Source: Acrocarpospora macrocephala
Lineage (GTDB): Bacteria > Actinomycetota > Actinomycetes > Streptosporangiales > Streptosporangiaceae
Direction of reading: 5' to 3'
Assembly: GCF_009687865.1 (NCBI RefSeq)
Contig: NZ_BLAE01000012.1
Span: 64,502-128,501 of the forward strand
DNA length: 64,000 nucleotides
The position numbers and the translations under genes are program-made. Under the pieces are notes generated by a model. The model did no database searches. It was not told the DNA's origin and saw only the letters and a list, made by a program, of their open reading frames with translations. Positions 25,826 to 34,514 of this stretch are shown piece by piece. How positions within the stretch are numbered: position 1 is the stretch's first letter; each line of letters opens with the position of its first letter.

Positions 25826-25842
25826 CTTGCACAATGTTCAAG
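25826..25842. promoter_or_regulatory. TetR-type operator O1
   Basis: CTTGCACAATGTTCAAG, read on the minus strand as CTTGAACATTGTGCAAG, sits at the predicted start point of the exporter operon. Confidence 0.75.
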
Positions 25843-25846
25843 AAGC

Positions 25847-25876
25847 AGCCTAGAGCCGAACTTGAACACTGTGCAA
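25847..25876 (-). promoter_or_regulatory. promoter of the drrAB-like exporter operon
   Basis: On the minus strand there is TTGCAC (25871-25876), an 18-base spacer and TAGGCT (25847-25852). The -35 lies inside operator O2 and the start point inside O1. Confidence 0.6.
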
Positions 25877-25877
25877 G
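25861..25877. promoter_or_regulatory. TetR-type operator O2
   Basis: CTTGAACACTGTGCAAG differs from the other two copies at one central base and overlaps the exporter -35 box. Confidence 0.75.
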
Positions 25878-25884
25878 TCCCTTA

Positions 25885-25901
25885 CTTGAACAATGTGCAA
25901 T
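25885..25901. promoter_or_regulatory. TetR-type operator O3
   Basis: CTTGAACAATGTGCAAT sits between a TTACTT/TATCCT promoter pair (25882-25887 and 25906-25911, 18-base spacer) that would start the regulator transcript at or near its ATG. This suggests autoregulation and a possibly leaderless message. Confidence 0.7.
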
Positions 25902-25917
25902 GCCGTATCCTGGGCGC

Positions 25918-26595
25918 ATGCCGCGCGACACGCTGACCACCGAGCGGATCGTCCGGACCGCCATCGAGCTGCTGGACGCCGAAGGTCTGGAAGGCTTGAA
26001 CATGCGGAGCCTCGGCGAGCGGCTCGGCTCCGCCGCGACGGCGGTCTACTGGCACGTCAAGAGCAAGGACAACCTCGTCAAGCTGGCGGGCGACGAGGTG
26101 TGGAACGAGATCGAACTCCCCGATCTCGACGCGGTCGACTGGCGCACGGCGGCCACGACCATGGCCCACAGCCTCTACGACATGATCATCAGGCATCCCT
26201 GGCTGGTGATGGCCATGGGCACCCATGTGATGTACGGCCCGGGGAAGTCACGCCACGACGACCACGGTCTCGCGATCTACGAGAAGGCCGGGTTCGTCGG
26301 CGCCGACGCGGACCGGGCGATGGCCACGGTGTTCATCTTCGTGCTCGGCATCACCCTGGGCGAGTCGGCCGCGGTCACGCTGACCAGGCGGTTGCGCCGG
26401 GAGGGCGGCGACGCGGAGGAGCAGATGAAGGAGATGATGGCGCAGGCCAGCGAGATCGCGATGCGGTTCCCCCGGCTGCACGCCCGCATCGAGGCCGTCC
26501 AGGATGCCGGCTACGGCGAGGCGCCCGACAAGAGCCTCGAGTTCGGCCTCCAGGTCATCTTCGACGGCCTCGAAGCCCAACTCGCCGCGCGCTAA
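25918..26595 (+). CDS. TetR-family repressor of the adjacent exporter
   Basis: This 225-residue protein starts MPRDTLTTERIVRTAIELL; an in-frame ATG at 25900 lies inside operator O3 and is less likely. The N-terminal helix-turn-helix covers residues about 10-55 (LNMRSLGERLGSAATAVYWHV). The ligand and dimerization part resembles the TetR C-terminal domain of the tetracycline-repressor subclass. Its gene is divergent from the DrrAB-like exporter with three shared palindromes between them. The standard logic is repression of both directions until a drug-like ligand binds. The gene ends in a degenerate tandem repeat. Confidence 0.93.
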   Translation: MPRDTLTTERIVRTAIELLDAEGLEGLNMRSLGERLGSAATAVYWHVKSKDNLVKLAGDEVWNEIELPDLDAVDWRTAATTMAHSLYDMIIRHPWLVMAMGTHVMYGPGKSRHDDHGLAIYEKAGFVGADADRAMATVFIFVLGITLGESAAVTLTRRLRREGGDAEEQMKEMMAQASEIAMRFPRLHARIEAVQDAGYGEAPDKSLEFGLQVIFDGLEAQLAAR

Positions 26596-26735
26596 AGGGT
26601 CAGCCCACTTCGCGACGTCGGTATCGCGCTAAACGGTCAGCTCACTTCACGACACCCAATCGGCCGCACGCTAACGGTCAGCCCATTTCACGACGTGGGC
26701 TCGAAGCCCGACCGGCCGCGCGTTGACGGTCAGCC
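26586..26735. repeat. four degenerate tandem copies spanning two convergent gene ends
   Basis: Units beginning near 26586, 26624, 26665 and 26717 share CGCGCTAA-CGGTCAGCCCACTTC and a following CACGACG, with 38- to 52-base spacing. The first unit contains the TetR-gene stop; the last contains the stop of the convergent ChrB-N-like gene. This suggests duplication of a shared 3' boundary followed by drift. Confidence 0.65.
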
Positions 26736-27290
26736 CGCCTCGCCGACCCGGTCCGCGACGTCGGCCTCGAACTCCTCCAGCAGGCGCTCGCATTCGGCCA
26801 CCCGATCCCGGGCGTGCTCCCGGCCGGGAGCCCCGACCCAGTCACGACCTTCCACCTTGCGCAGCCAGCGGCGAAGCTTCTCCAGATCCTGCCGGATCTC
26901 CTCGGCCTCCTCGAAGGTGTAGTTCTCCCGGTAACGCTCGAACTCGATCTCCTTGAAGAACTTGGTCTCGCACTCCTCGACGATCTCGTCATACTCCTTG
27001 GCCGAGTTGGCCCGGAAACCCTCGAGGATCTGCCGGTGCTCGCGCTCGTCCACATCGTCCAGGACGAAGAAGTGGCTGGAACCCTCCAGCTCGGCGATCC
27101 GCTCCCGCACCCGATCCAGCGCGACCCGCAGTTCCTCGCGGTCGGGCAGCACGCAGACCGCCTGCTGCAGGTAGAGCGCGCCGAGCCGCTTGAGATCACG
27201 CCAGACGGCGACCCGGGCCTTGGAGGACTGGGACGGCACACGGTAGACGAGCAGCAGCCAGCGCCGCTCGTTCTCGGGTTCCTTCGCCAT
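26730..27290 (-). CDS. ChrB N-terminal-domain-like protein
   Basis: This 186-residue protein starts MAKEPENERRWLLLVYRVP. The N-terminal half has the ChrB-N pattern (RVAVWRDLKRLGALYLQQAVCVLPD), seen in regulators of chromate-resistance genes. The rest is a highly charged, largely helical region ending in the repeat array. Full-length ChrB has a further C-terminal domain that is absent here. It is divergent from the membrane operon at 27383, with only 92 bases between them, so it might control that operon. The proposed function is inference; no chromate transporter of the ChrA type is in view. Confidence 0.85.
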   Translation of the reverse strand: MAKEPENERRWLLLVYRVPSQSSKARVAVWRDLKRLGALYLQQAVCVLPDREELRVALDRVRERIAELEGSSHFFVLDDVDEREHRQILEGFRANSAKEYDEIVEECETKFFKEIEFERYRENYTFEEAEEIRQDLEKLRRWLRKVEGRDWVGAPGREHARDRVAECERLLEEFEADVADRVGEAG

Positions 27291-27382
27291 GGCCAGCAGG
27301 CTACCAGTCCGTTGACATGCCGAGCACAATGTAACTAAGGTCTCGTTGAAACTTCTGTTACATCTAGAGAGGGCGTTGCATA

Positions 27383-28153
27383 GTGCAAGGAACGACCTGG
27401 GGCCTGGTGGGCTCCACCTTCATCGCGTCGTTCGTGGAGTTCGTCGAGGCGCTGACCATCGTGCTGGCCATGGGATTCACCCGGAGCTGGCGATCGGCGA
27501 TCGCGGGCACGATCGCCGCGCTGGTGGCCCTGACGGCATTCACCTTCGCGGCCGGTTACGCGCTGAGCACCTGGCTTCCAGAGGCGGCGCTCCAACTGGT
27601 CGTGGGCACACTGCTGCTGATCTTCGGTTTGCAGTGGCTGCGCAAGGCGACGCTGCGCTCCAGCGGGTTGAAGGCGTTGCACGACGAGACCGAGGAGTTC
27701 GCCAACCAGGCCGCCGCCGCCCGCGCGGCCGGTTCCGACCGGCGTTTCGGCATCGACACCTTCGCCTTCGTCGTCTCGTTCAAGGGCGTCTTCCTGGAAG
27801 GCGTCGAGGTGGTCTTCGTGGTCATCACCTTCGGCCTGAGCGCCGGCAACATGGGTGGCGCCGTGTGGGGCGCGGTCGCGGCCGGAGCCCTCGTGCTCGT
27901 GCTCGGCGCCGTCCTGCACCGCCCGCTCTCCATGATCCCCGAGAACACCCTCAAGTACGGCGTGGGCCTGCTGCTGGCCGCCTTCGGCACCTACTGGGCG
28001 GTTGAAGGCCTCGGCGTGCTCAGCTCCGAGCACCACAGCCTGGAGTGGCCCGGCGGCGACCTGGCCATCCTGGTCCTGCTGGCCGGCTGGCTGCTGCTCT
28101 CCCGGCTCCTCGTCGCCACCCTGCCCCTGCTGCGAAAGGAGATGGCCCGATGA
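27383..28153 (+). CDS. COG4280-type membrane protein, putative transporter
   Basis: This 256-residue integral membrane protein starts at a GTG (MQGTTWGLVGSTFIASFVE). About six to seven helices are visible. The two halves carry related acidic motifs, FVEFVEALTIVLAMG and GVFLEGVEVVFVVITFG, resembling the repeated Glu motifs of LysE- or FTR1-type transporters. Central residues about 100-125 form a soluble loop. I assign it only to the uncharacterized COG4280 class. It overlaps the next small membrane gene as ATGA and is divergent from the ChrB-N-like gene. Confidence 0.82.
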   Translation: MQGTTWGLVGSTFIASFVEFVEALTIVLAMGFTRSWRSAIAGTIAALVALTAFTFAAGYALSTWLPEAALQLVVGTLLLIFGLQWLRKATLRSSGLKALHDETEEFANQAAAARAAGSDRRFGIDTFAFVVSFKGVFLEGVEVVFVVITFGLSAGNMGGAVWGAVAAGALVLVLGAVLHRPLSMIPENTLKYGVGLLLAAFGTYWAVEGLGVLSSEHHSLEWPGGDLAILVLLAGWLLLSRLLVATLPLLRKEMAR

Positions 28154-28359
28154 GATTCCTCAAGGCCTTCGGACGGTTCTGGTACGACTTCATCATCGGC
28201 GACGACTGGAAGATCGCGGCAGCGGTGCTCACCGCGCTGGCCCTCACCGCCATAGCCATGACGACCGGGCTGCTCTCCGGTTCCATCCTGGTCATCGTTG
28301 GCGCGGTCGCGCTCTTCCTGTTCTTCGTCGTGAGCATGGTGGTCGATGTGCGCAAGTAA
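28150..28359 (+). CDS. small two-helix membrane protein
   Basis: This 69-residue protein starts MRFLKAFGRFWYDFIIGDDW, at an ATG overlapping the preceding stop as ATGA. Residues about 22-42 and 45-65 are hydrophobic helices; the end is charged (VVDVRK). Tight coupling suggests it is a partner subunit of the COG4280-type protein. Similar small proteins often accompany that family in actinomycetes, but the function is unknown. Confidence 0.85.
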   Translation: MRFLKAFGRFWYDFIIGDDWKIAAAVLTALALTAIAMTTGLLSGSILVIVGAVALFLFFVVSMVVDVRK

Positions 28360-28413
28360 GGCCATGGCATCTCTTGGTGTCTTGCGATCAGAACTTTGGG
28401 CTGACACAACAAA

Positions 28414-28447
28414 ACCGGCCATGCGGGGCGGCGCCCGCATGGCCGGT
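28414..28447 (-). terminator. strong terminator of the GH87 gene
   Basis: A perfect 14-bp stem, ACCGGCCATGCGGG with its complement, has a six-base loop. On the minus strand TTTTGTTG follows. It starts 13 bases after the GH87 stop and may also stop the convergent membrane operon. Confidence 0.9.
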
Positions 28448-28459
28448 CGATCGGGCCGG

Positions 28460-31400
28460 CTAGTTGATCACGAAGGTGGAGCCGGGCTGGATCACGATGT
28501 TGCCGGTGGCCGAGTTGGTGATGGCCACGTTGGTCAGCGTCGCGCTGCCGCGCGCGCCGCTCATGGCCAGGATTCCGGCGCCGTTGTTGGATTTGTCGAT
28601 CTTGACGTTGGTGATGGCGACGTTCGGCACTTCGCCGCCGCCGGTCTTGAACTGGATGCCGTCGTAGGTGGAGTCGAAGATGTCGGTGTCGCGGATCGTG
28701 ACGCCGGGGATGGGCTGACTCTGGGCGAACAGGGTGATCGCGCCGAACTCCTGGTCCTCGTTCCAGAAGACGCCGCCCGCGCGGTAGAGCGCGTTGTTGG
28801 CGATCAGCGTCTGGCCGGAGAAGGGCAGCGGGTCATGGTCGGTCGCCAGCATGATGCCGGGGTAGTTCATGGTGTCGTAGATGAGGTTGTTCTCGATCTT
28901 GTTGCCGAACCCGCCGTAGATCGCGATGCCGTTCGCGCGCCACGGCAGCTGGATCGTGTTGTTGATGAACTGGTTGTCGTGGGCGACATCGATCGCCTGG
29001 TTCTTCACGAACTTGTTCGCCCACACCGCCAGCGAGTCGTCCCCGGTCGTACGGAACGAGGAGTTGAACACCTTGGAGTTGCGCGTGCCGTTGGTGAAGT
29101 TGATGCCGTCCGCGTAGGTGTTGCGGATCCGCATGCCGGTGAACTCCAGGCCGTCGCCCGGTCCCCACAGGTCGGGGATGTTGTCGAAGTCGCGGCCGAC
29201 CCAGACACCCACGTTGGCGTGCTCGATCCAGACATTGCTGATCTTCGTGTTGAGGCCGAACCGGCCGTTCAGCCCCACGCCGCCCTCGGCGTTGCCGTCG
29301 CCGCCGCGAATGCGGCCGGAACCGAAGATGGCGATGTCGGAGATCTGCACGTTGTTGTCGATGTCGAAGCCGAAGTTGCCCTCGTGCGGGTGGTTGATGC
29401 CGCCCTGGGCCAGGTGCGGCTCGGTCAGCGTGTACAGCTGGGAGTGCCACATGCCGGCGCCGCGGATCGTGACGTTGCTGATGCCCACCTGGTTGAACTG
29501 GCCCCGGTTGAGCGGGTCGTCGGTGAGGATCTTCTTCTCCTGGCGCCACTGGCCCGGCGGGATCCAGACGCAGCTGATGACGCCGTTCTGGTCGTCGGTG
29601 ACGGCGCGCTGGATGGCGGTGGTGTCGTCGAGCCCGTCGTTGGGGATGGCGCCGTAGGTCGTGATCGAGGTGCAGCCGGCCGGCTGGCTGGTCGGCGGGG
29701 CCACCTGCTCCAGGTCGATCAGGTCGATGATGTAGAAGGGCGCGTTGTCGGTCCCGTCGCGCTGCAGGCGGAACTTGGTGCCGACCGGGTAGCTCTGCGC
29801 GAGCAGCGCGTGCGACTCGTCGAACAGCCGCCGGGCGTCGGCCTGCGGGGTGTTCGTCAGGCCTTCTGGCTGGTCGGTGTTCCCGTAGAGCCAGCTGTGG
29901 CGCGAGGACAGGTTCAGTTTCTGGGCGAAGGTTCCGTTGATGTAGAGGCTGATCGTGGCGTCCATGCCGCCGCCGCCCGGGGCGTCGGGGATGGAGTTGC
30001 GGACCACGATCGAGTTGGCCTGGTTGGTCGAGGTGAACTCGACGAACTGGCCGGTGCTGTTCAGGCGGACCGACTGGCGGCCGGAGGACTCGGTGGCGAA
30101 GTTGGTGTGCCCGAAGGTGCGCAGGGCGTCGGCCGTCAGCAGGGTGCCCTGGTAGCTGGCGGATTCGGCCTCGTACTCGACGTACGGGACGGCCGCGCCG
30201 CGCCCGACCACGATGGCCTGCGAGAGCGTGTTGTTGCCCTCGTTGGTCTCGGCGACCACGTTGGTCGCGTCGGCGGTGGCGGTGATGGTGGCGCCGCCGC
30301 TGGTGGCGGTCCAGCTGCCGGTGACGGCCACGTTCACGGTGGCCCCGGCGGCGATCGACGCGGTGTTGGTGTTGAGCGTGGTGCCGCCCACCGACAGCCG
30401 GGTGACGGTGGTCGCGCCCGACGCGGTGGTGCCCCGGTTGTTGACGGCCACGGTGAAGGTGACCTGAGATCCGACGGCCGGGTTCGGCGGGTTGGAGGTG
30501 ATGCCCGTGACCTGCAGGTCGGGGCCGGGGGCCTGGGCGACCACCAGCGGGGTGGGCGCCACGAAGGTGTTGTTGGTCTCGTTCTGTTCGAAGACGGTGT
30601 TGTCGGCGTCCACCCGGGCGCTGACCTCGTAGCTGCCCATCGCGCGGGTGCCGATGTTCGCGGTCACCGTCGCGGTGGCGTTGACGGCCAGGCCGGGGAT
30701 GTCGGCGGTGCCGACCAGCGCGCCACTGAGGGAGAAGTTGACGCTGTCCGCGGCGGAGGCGGCGGTGCCGGAGTTGCGGACCGTGGCCGACAGGGTGATC
30801 GCGTTGGTCTCGTTCGGCGTCGGCGGGGTCCAGGACAGGGCCGTGACCGTGAGGTCGGGGTTGGGGGCGGGCACGCCGAACACCTGGAACTCGGCGACCT
30901 GGCCACCGGGCGCGCCGGTGTTGCTGTTGATTCTCAGCTGTACGTCGGCGACGGTCGCGCTCAGGTTGATGGTGACCGAGTTGCCGCCGGAGGCCGGGTT
31001 GAAGGTGTAGTTGGCGGCCGAGACCAGGTTGGTGTAGCCGGTCGCGCTCTGCTCGCGGCCCAGCACCTGGATGTTCTGGGTGCGGGTGCCCCATTCGGTG
31101 CCCGGGTTGAGCTTCAGCACGACCGAGCTGACCACGGCGTTGGAGCCGAGCTTGACGGTCAGCGTGTTCGGGAAGGCGCCGGAGTTGGCCTCCCAGTAGG
31201 TGGCCGTGTTGTTGTCGTTGGCGTTGGCTGCCACGAATGTGTGCACGTGGCCGGACTCCACCATTTCCTTGCCGATGGCGAGGTTGGAGCCGGGGTCGCC
31301 GGTGCCGTTACGGGTCACGCTGTTGGAGTTTCCGGACAGGTTGCCCGCCGCGTCCTTGGCCCGCACGAAGTAGGTCACGGTCGCGCTGTCCGGCTGCGTG

Positions 31401-32797
31401 TCGGTGTACGTCAGGATATTTCCGGCGACGCTGGCGCGGAGGGTGTTGTTGGCGTAGATGTCGTAGCCCGTGACGCCGACGTTGTCGGTCGAGGCGGTCC
31501 AGGTCAGGCGGATCTGGCCGGCGCCCGGCTGGGTGAACGCCAGGTTGCCCGGCACGCTCGGGTTCTGCGTGTCACCGCCCGGCGTGCCGTTGCGGGTCAC
31601 GCTGGCGGAGTTGCCCGACAGGTTGCCCGCCGCGTCCTTGGCCCGGACGTAGTACGTCACGGTGGCCGTGGACGGCTGAGTGTCGGTGTATGTCGTGACA
31701 TTTCCGACGCTGGCCCGGAGCTGGTTGTTGGCGTAGATGTCGTAGCCGGTCACGCCCACGTCGTCGGTGGAGGCGGTCCAGGTCAGCCGGATCTGGTCGC
31801 CGCCCGGCTCGGTGAAGGCCAGGTTGGTCGGCACGCTCGGCGGCTGGGTGTCGGTGCCGGCGGGGGCGTACACCTCGAATTCGGAGATCTGCCCGGCCGC
31901 CCAGCCGGTGTTGCCGGTGATGTTCAGCCGGACGTACCGGGTGGAGGCGGGGTTGAAGGTGATCGTCACCGTGTTGCCGCTGGCCGGGTTGAACACGTAC
32001 CCCGCCGAGCCGACGATGTCGGTGAAGGTCGTGCCGTTCTGGCTGCCCTGGACGGCGAGCGTCTGCGTACGGGTGGCCCAGTCGGTCGCCGGCAGCTTGA
32101 GTACGACCCGGTTCACGGTCACCGACGAGCCGAGGTCGACCTGCAGCCACTCGGGGAAGACGTTGTTGATGCTCTCCCAGTAGGTGGCCTGGTTGCCGTC
32201 GTTGGCGTTGCTCGCGACATAGCTCTGCGAGACGCTGCTGCCGGTCATGGTCCGGCCGGAGGCGAGGTTGCCGCCACCGCCGCCGGCGCCGTAGATCTCG
32301 AACTCGGAGATCTGCGCGGCGGGCCAGCCGGTGTTGGCGGTGACGTTGACCCGCCAGTACCGGTGACTCGCGGCCGCGAAGTTGATCGTGACCGTGTTCC
32401 CGGTCGCCGGGTTGAACGTGTAGCTCGCCGAGGCCACGACCGTGCTGAAGGTGTTCCCGTCGGCACCGCCCTGCACGGAAAGCGTCTGGTTACGCGTCTG
32501 CCAGGCGGGATCGCCCGGCACCTTCAGCACGATCTGGTCGACACTGGTGGCGGCGCCGAGATCGATCCGCGCCCACTGCGGGAAGACGTTGTTGGTGCTC
32601 TCCCAGTAGGTGGCCTGGTTGCCGTCGTTGACGGCCGACACCGCGTGTCCGCCGGTGGCGCTACTGGCCAGGGTCGCCTTTCCCAGCGACAGGTTGGGCC
32701 CGCCCGCGGCGGAGGCCGGCACGACCGACCCCCACACGAGCAGCCCGGCGGCGACCACCGTCGCCACCAGCCGTAACGGCATGTTCAGCTTCCTCAT
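28460..32797 (-). CDS. Secreted multi-modular GH87 alpha-1,3-glucanase (mycodextranase-like)
   Basis: This 1,445-residue protein starts MRKLNMPLRLVATVVAAG and has a Sec signal cleaved near VVPASA-A. Domains in order: two discoidin-type F5/8-C (CBM32-like) modules (about 35-170 and 180-315), two fibronectin type III (317-400 and 409-490), a third F5/8-C (500-640), two CARDB (644-755 and 760-865), a CBM6/35-like module (870-1000), and a right-handed beta-helix catalytic domain (about 1040-1445). The catalytic part has YADGINFTNG and TGDDSLAVWAN, whose Asp residues match the acid cluster of GH87 enzymes. Such enzymes cut alpha-1,3-glucan of fungal walls or biofilm. It has its own promoter and terminator. 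Confidence 0.9.
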   Translation of the reverse strand: MRKLNMPLRLVATVVAAGLLVWGSVVPASAAGGPNLSLGKATLASSATGGHAVSAVNDGNQATYWESTNNVFPQWARIDLGAATSVDQIVLKVPGDPAWQTRNQTLSVQGGADGNTFSTVVASASYTFNPATGNTVTINFAAASHRYWRVNVTANTGWPAAQISEFEIYGAGGGGGNLASGRTMTGSSVSQSYVASNANDGNQATYWESINNVFPEWLQVDLGSSVTVNRVVLKLPATDWATRTQTLAVQGSQNGTTFTDIVGSAGYVFNPASGNTVTITFNPASTRYVRLNITGNTGWAAGQISEFEVYAPAGTDTQPPSVPTNLAFTEPGGDQIRLTWTASTDDVGVTGYDIYANNQLRASVGNVTTYTDTQPSTATVTYYVRAKDAAGNLSGNSASVTRNGTPGGDTQNPSVPGNLAFTQPGAGQIRLTWTASTDNVGVTGYDIYANNTLRASVAGNILTYTDTQPDSATVTYFVRAKDAAGNLSGNSNSVTRNGTGDPGSNLAIGKEMVESGHVHTFVAANANDNNTATYWEANSGAFPNTLTVKLGSNAVVSSVVLKLNPGTEWGTRTQNIQVLGREQSATGYTNLVSAANYTFNPASGGNSVTINLSATVADVQLRINSNTGAPGGQVAEFQVFGVPAPNPDLTVTALSWTPPTPNETNAITLSATVRNSGTAASAADSVNFSLSGALVGTADIPGLAVNATATVTANIGTRAMGSYEVSARVDADNTVFEQNETNNTFVAPTPLVVAQAPGPDLQVTGITSNPPNPAVGSQVTFTVAVNNRGTTASGATTVTRLSVGGTTLNTNTASIAAGATVNVAVTGSWTATSGGATITATADATNVVAETNEGNNTLSQAIVVGRGAAVPYVEYEAESASYQGTLLTADALRTFGHTNFATESSGRQSVRLNSTGQFVEFTSTNQANSIVVRNSIPDAPGGGGMDATISLYINGTFAQKLNLSSRHSWLYGNTDQPEGLTNTPQADARRLFDESHALLAQSYPVGTKFRLQRDGTDNAPFYIIDLIDLEQVAPPTSQPAGCTSITTYGAIPNDGLDDTTAIQRAVTDDQNGVISCVWIPPGQWRQEKKILTDDPLNRGQFNQVGISNVTIRGAGMWHSQLYTLTEPHLAQGGINHPHEGNFGFDIDNNVQISDIAIFGSGRIRGGDGNAEGGVGLNGRFGLNTKISNVWIEHANVGVWVGRDFDNIPDLWGPGDGLEFTGMRIRNTYADGINFTNGTRNSKVFNSSFRTTGDDSLAVWANKFVKNQAIDVAHDNQFINNTIQLPWRANGIAIYGGFGNKIENNLIYDTMNYPGIMLATDHDPLPFSGQTLIANNALYRAGGVFWNEDQEFGAITLFAQSQPIPGVTIRDTDIFDSTYDGIQFKTGGGEVPNVAITNVKIDKSNNGAGILAMSGARGSATLTNVAITNSATGNIVIQPGSTFVIN

Positions 32798-32966
32798 TCG
32801 CGTTCTTCTTCTCTCGTCAGGCACGACTGGACCGGGTCTGAAGGCATGCGCCTTCGCCGCACGTAGATGCGGGGCAGGTGCACGGACGCAGTGCATCCCT
32901 GAAGTTGCGAGGAACAGCGAGAAAACGGACGCTAGCTTGCAAGATTTTTGCGCAGAGCTGATCGGA

Positions 32967-32995
32967 TGTTACATAGGCGAAACAGTCCCGTCAAC
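32967..32995 (-). promoter_or_regulatory. promoter of the GH87 gene
   Basis: On the minus strand there is TTGACG (32990-32995), a 17-base spacer and TAACAT (32967-32972). The predicted leader is about 160 bases. Confidence 0.7.
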
Positions 32996-33032
32996 GGGTG
33001 AGAAACACCGGATGTCAGGGCGGCCGTGAATT

Positions 33033-34448
33033 TCAGCGGAGGCGGCGGATCTCGCCGTACGCGCGGTAGAAGCCGCCGCTGGTCGCGGTCCGGATGCCCT
33101 CCACCAGGTAGCGGGCGCCGGCCTCGCGGATGCCCTTGGGAAACTGCACGTTCCAGCCCTGGTCGTAGCCGGGGGACAGGACGCGGACCCGGAGGCGGTC
33201 GCCCTCGGTGAAACATTCCACCGTGATGCCCTCGTCGGAGTGGGTGGCGGTTTCCAGGACGAGGGTCGGTTCGACCGCGACCAGGCCGGCGGCGGCCTTC
33301 ACATCGACCGGCTCCGGGACGGTGCCGGACTGGGCGGCGAGGATCGCCTGTTCGGTGGCGTCGATGCAGGCCAGCGTGCCCTGGCCGGTGACGATGTAGA
33401 GGCGCTCGTCCAGGTACTGCATCGAGAGGGCGGAGCCGCAGCCGGTGCCGAGTTTCCACAGGCGGGTGCCGTCCTCGTCGAAGCAGTAGACCGAGGAGGA
33501 GGAGTCTCCGGCGAAGACGTAGCGGCCGCCGGGGGCGGTGGCGCAGGAGTAGATCGTGTCGTCGCAGTGGTAGGTGGCTTCGATCCTGCCGTCGGACTTG
33601 GCCAGCCGGACCACGCGGTCGGCGCTGGTCCCGGCGTAGACCGAACGTTCCTCCTGCCAGCCGAACAGGACCGAGCCGGGAATGCCACGCTGCCAGACGG
33701 GGGTGCCGTCGCCGGCGTCGTAGCGGGCGACCCCGCCGGAGTGGCCGTGGTAGACGGCGTCGCCGTCGCAGCGGACCATCCAGCCGGAGCTTCCGTTGCT
33801 CTTGCGCTCCCACTGGAACTCGTCCTCGTGATCGATGGCGGTGATCCGCCCGGCCACGTCGGAGACGCCGAGCACGCCGTCGTAGATGTCGAGCCAGTAG
33901 ATGTCCACGTCTTCGGCGATCTCGTACGCCACCCGGGGGACCTTGCCGGAAAGGTCGTAGACGCGGCCGTCGTCGGCGCCCGCGTAGATCCAGAAGTCGT
34001 CGGCGACGATGCACTTGACGCCGTCGGGCAGCCTGAACTGGCCGACCACCGAGCCGTCGTGGGTCACCTTGTAGACGTCGCCGCGCTGGTTGCCGACCCA
34101 GCAGCGCTCCTGGTCCACGAAGATGCCGAACGCGGCGGAGCCGCTGGCGAACCGCCATAACACCGGGGCCCGGCGGGCGGTGGAGGCCCGGCTGACGGTC
34201 GGCCGGTGGGTGACCGCGCGGCGTTGCCGTACGCCGCGGACGGCCGGGGCGTAGCCCTTGCGCAGCTTCTCGTCGATCTTCTTCTGGGCGGCGGCCTGGG
34301 CTTTCTCGGCCGTGGCGAAGGAGGACACCTTGGTCTGCCCCGGCACGCCGATCCGGCCGTAGCTGATCGACACGTCGGTGCCGGAGACGATGACCTCGTA
34401 GTACTTGTGCGCGCTACCGCTGTCCTCGGACAGTTCCAGATATGTCAT
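33033..34448 (-). CDS. WGR-domain protein with a PQQ-like beta-propeller
   Basis: This 471-residue protein starts MTYLELSEDSGSAHKYYEV with GGGAGG upstream. Residues about 1-75 are a WGR domain (KYYEVIVSGTDVSISYGRIG), known in PARP-type proteins and bacterial regulators. A basic linker (about 78-105) follows. Residues about 110-400 are repeated blades with segments such as VYAGTSADRVVRLAKSDGRI, VFAGDSSSSVYCFDEDGTRL and LYIVTGQGTLACIDATEQAI, typical of PQQ-like propellers. The tail (about 405-471) is a separate small domain. No signal peptide is present, so it is intracellular. The role is unknown. Confidence 0.88.
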   Translation of the reverse strand: MTYLELSEDSGSAHKYYEVIVSGTDVSISYGRIGVPGQTKVSSFATAEKAQAAAQKKIDEKLRKGYAPAVRGVRQRRAVTHRPTVSRASTARRAPVLWRFASGSAAFGIFVDQERCWVGNQRGDVYKVTHDGSVVGQFRLPDGVKCIVADDFWIYAGADDGRVYDLSGKVPRVAYEIAEDVDIYWLDIYDGVLGVSDVAGRITAIDHEDEFQWERKSNGSSGWMVRCDGDAVYHGHSGGVARYDAGDGTPVWQRGIPGSVLFGWQEERSVYAGTSADRVVRLAKSDGRIEATYHCDDTIYSCATAPGGRYVFAGDSSSSVYCFDEDGTRLWKLGTGCGSALSMQYLDERLYIVTGQGTLACIDATEQAILAAQSGTVPEPVDVKAAAGLVAVEPTLVLETATHSDEGITVECFTEGDRLRVRVLSPGYDQGWNVQFPKGIREAGARYLVEGIRTATSGGFYRAYGEIRRLR

Positions 34449-34514
34449 GACGCCTCCCGGTCTTGTGATCAACTGGCGAGAGCGTATGGGAGGTCAACGA
34501 CATTTTTCCGAAGA

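Noticed and set aside
28346..32776. 1,476-codon open frame antisense to the GH87 gene
   Set aside because: It is a frame shadow of strong GC-third-position bias. Its translation is repetitive Val/Asp/Gly with no domain, while the opposite strand has a complete enzyme with signal peptide and terminator.
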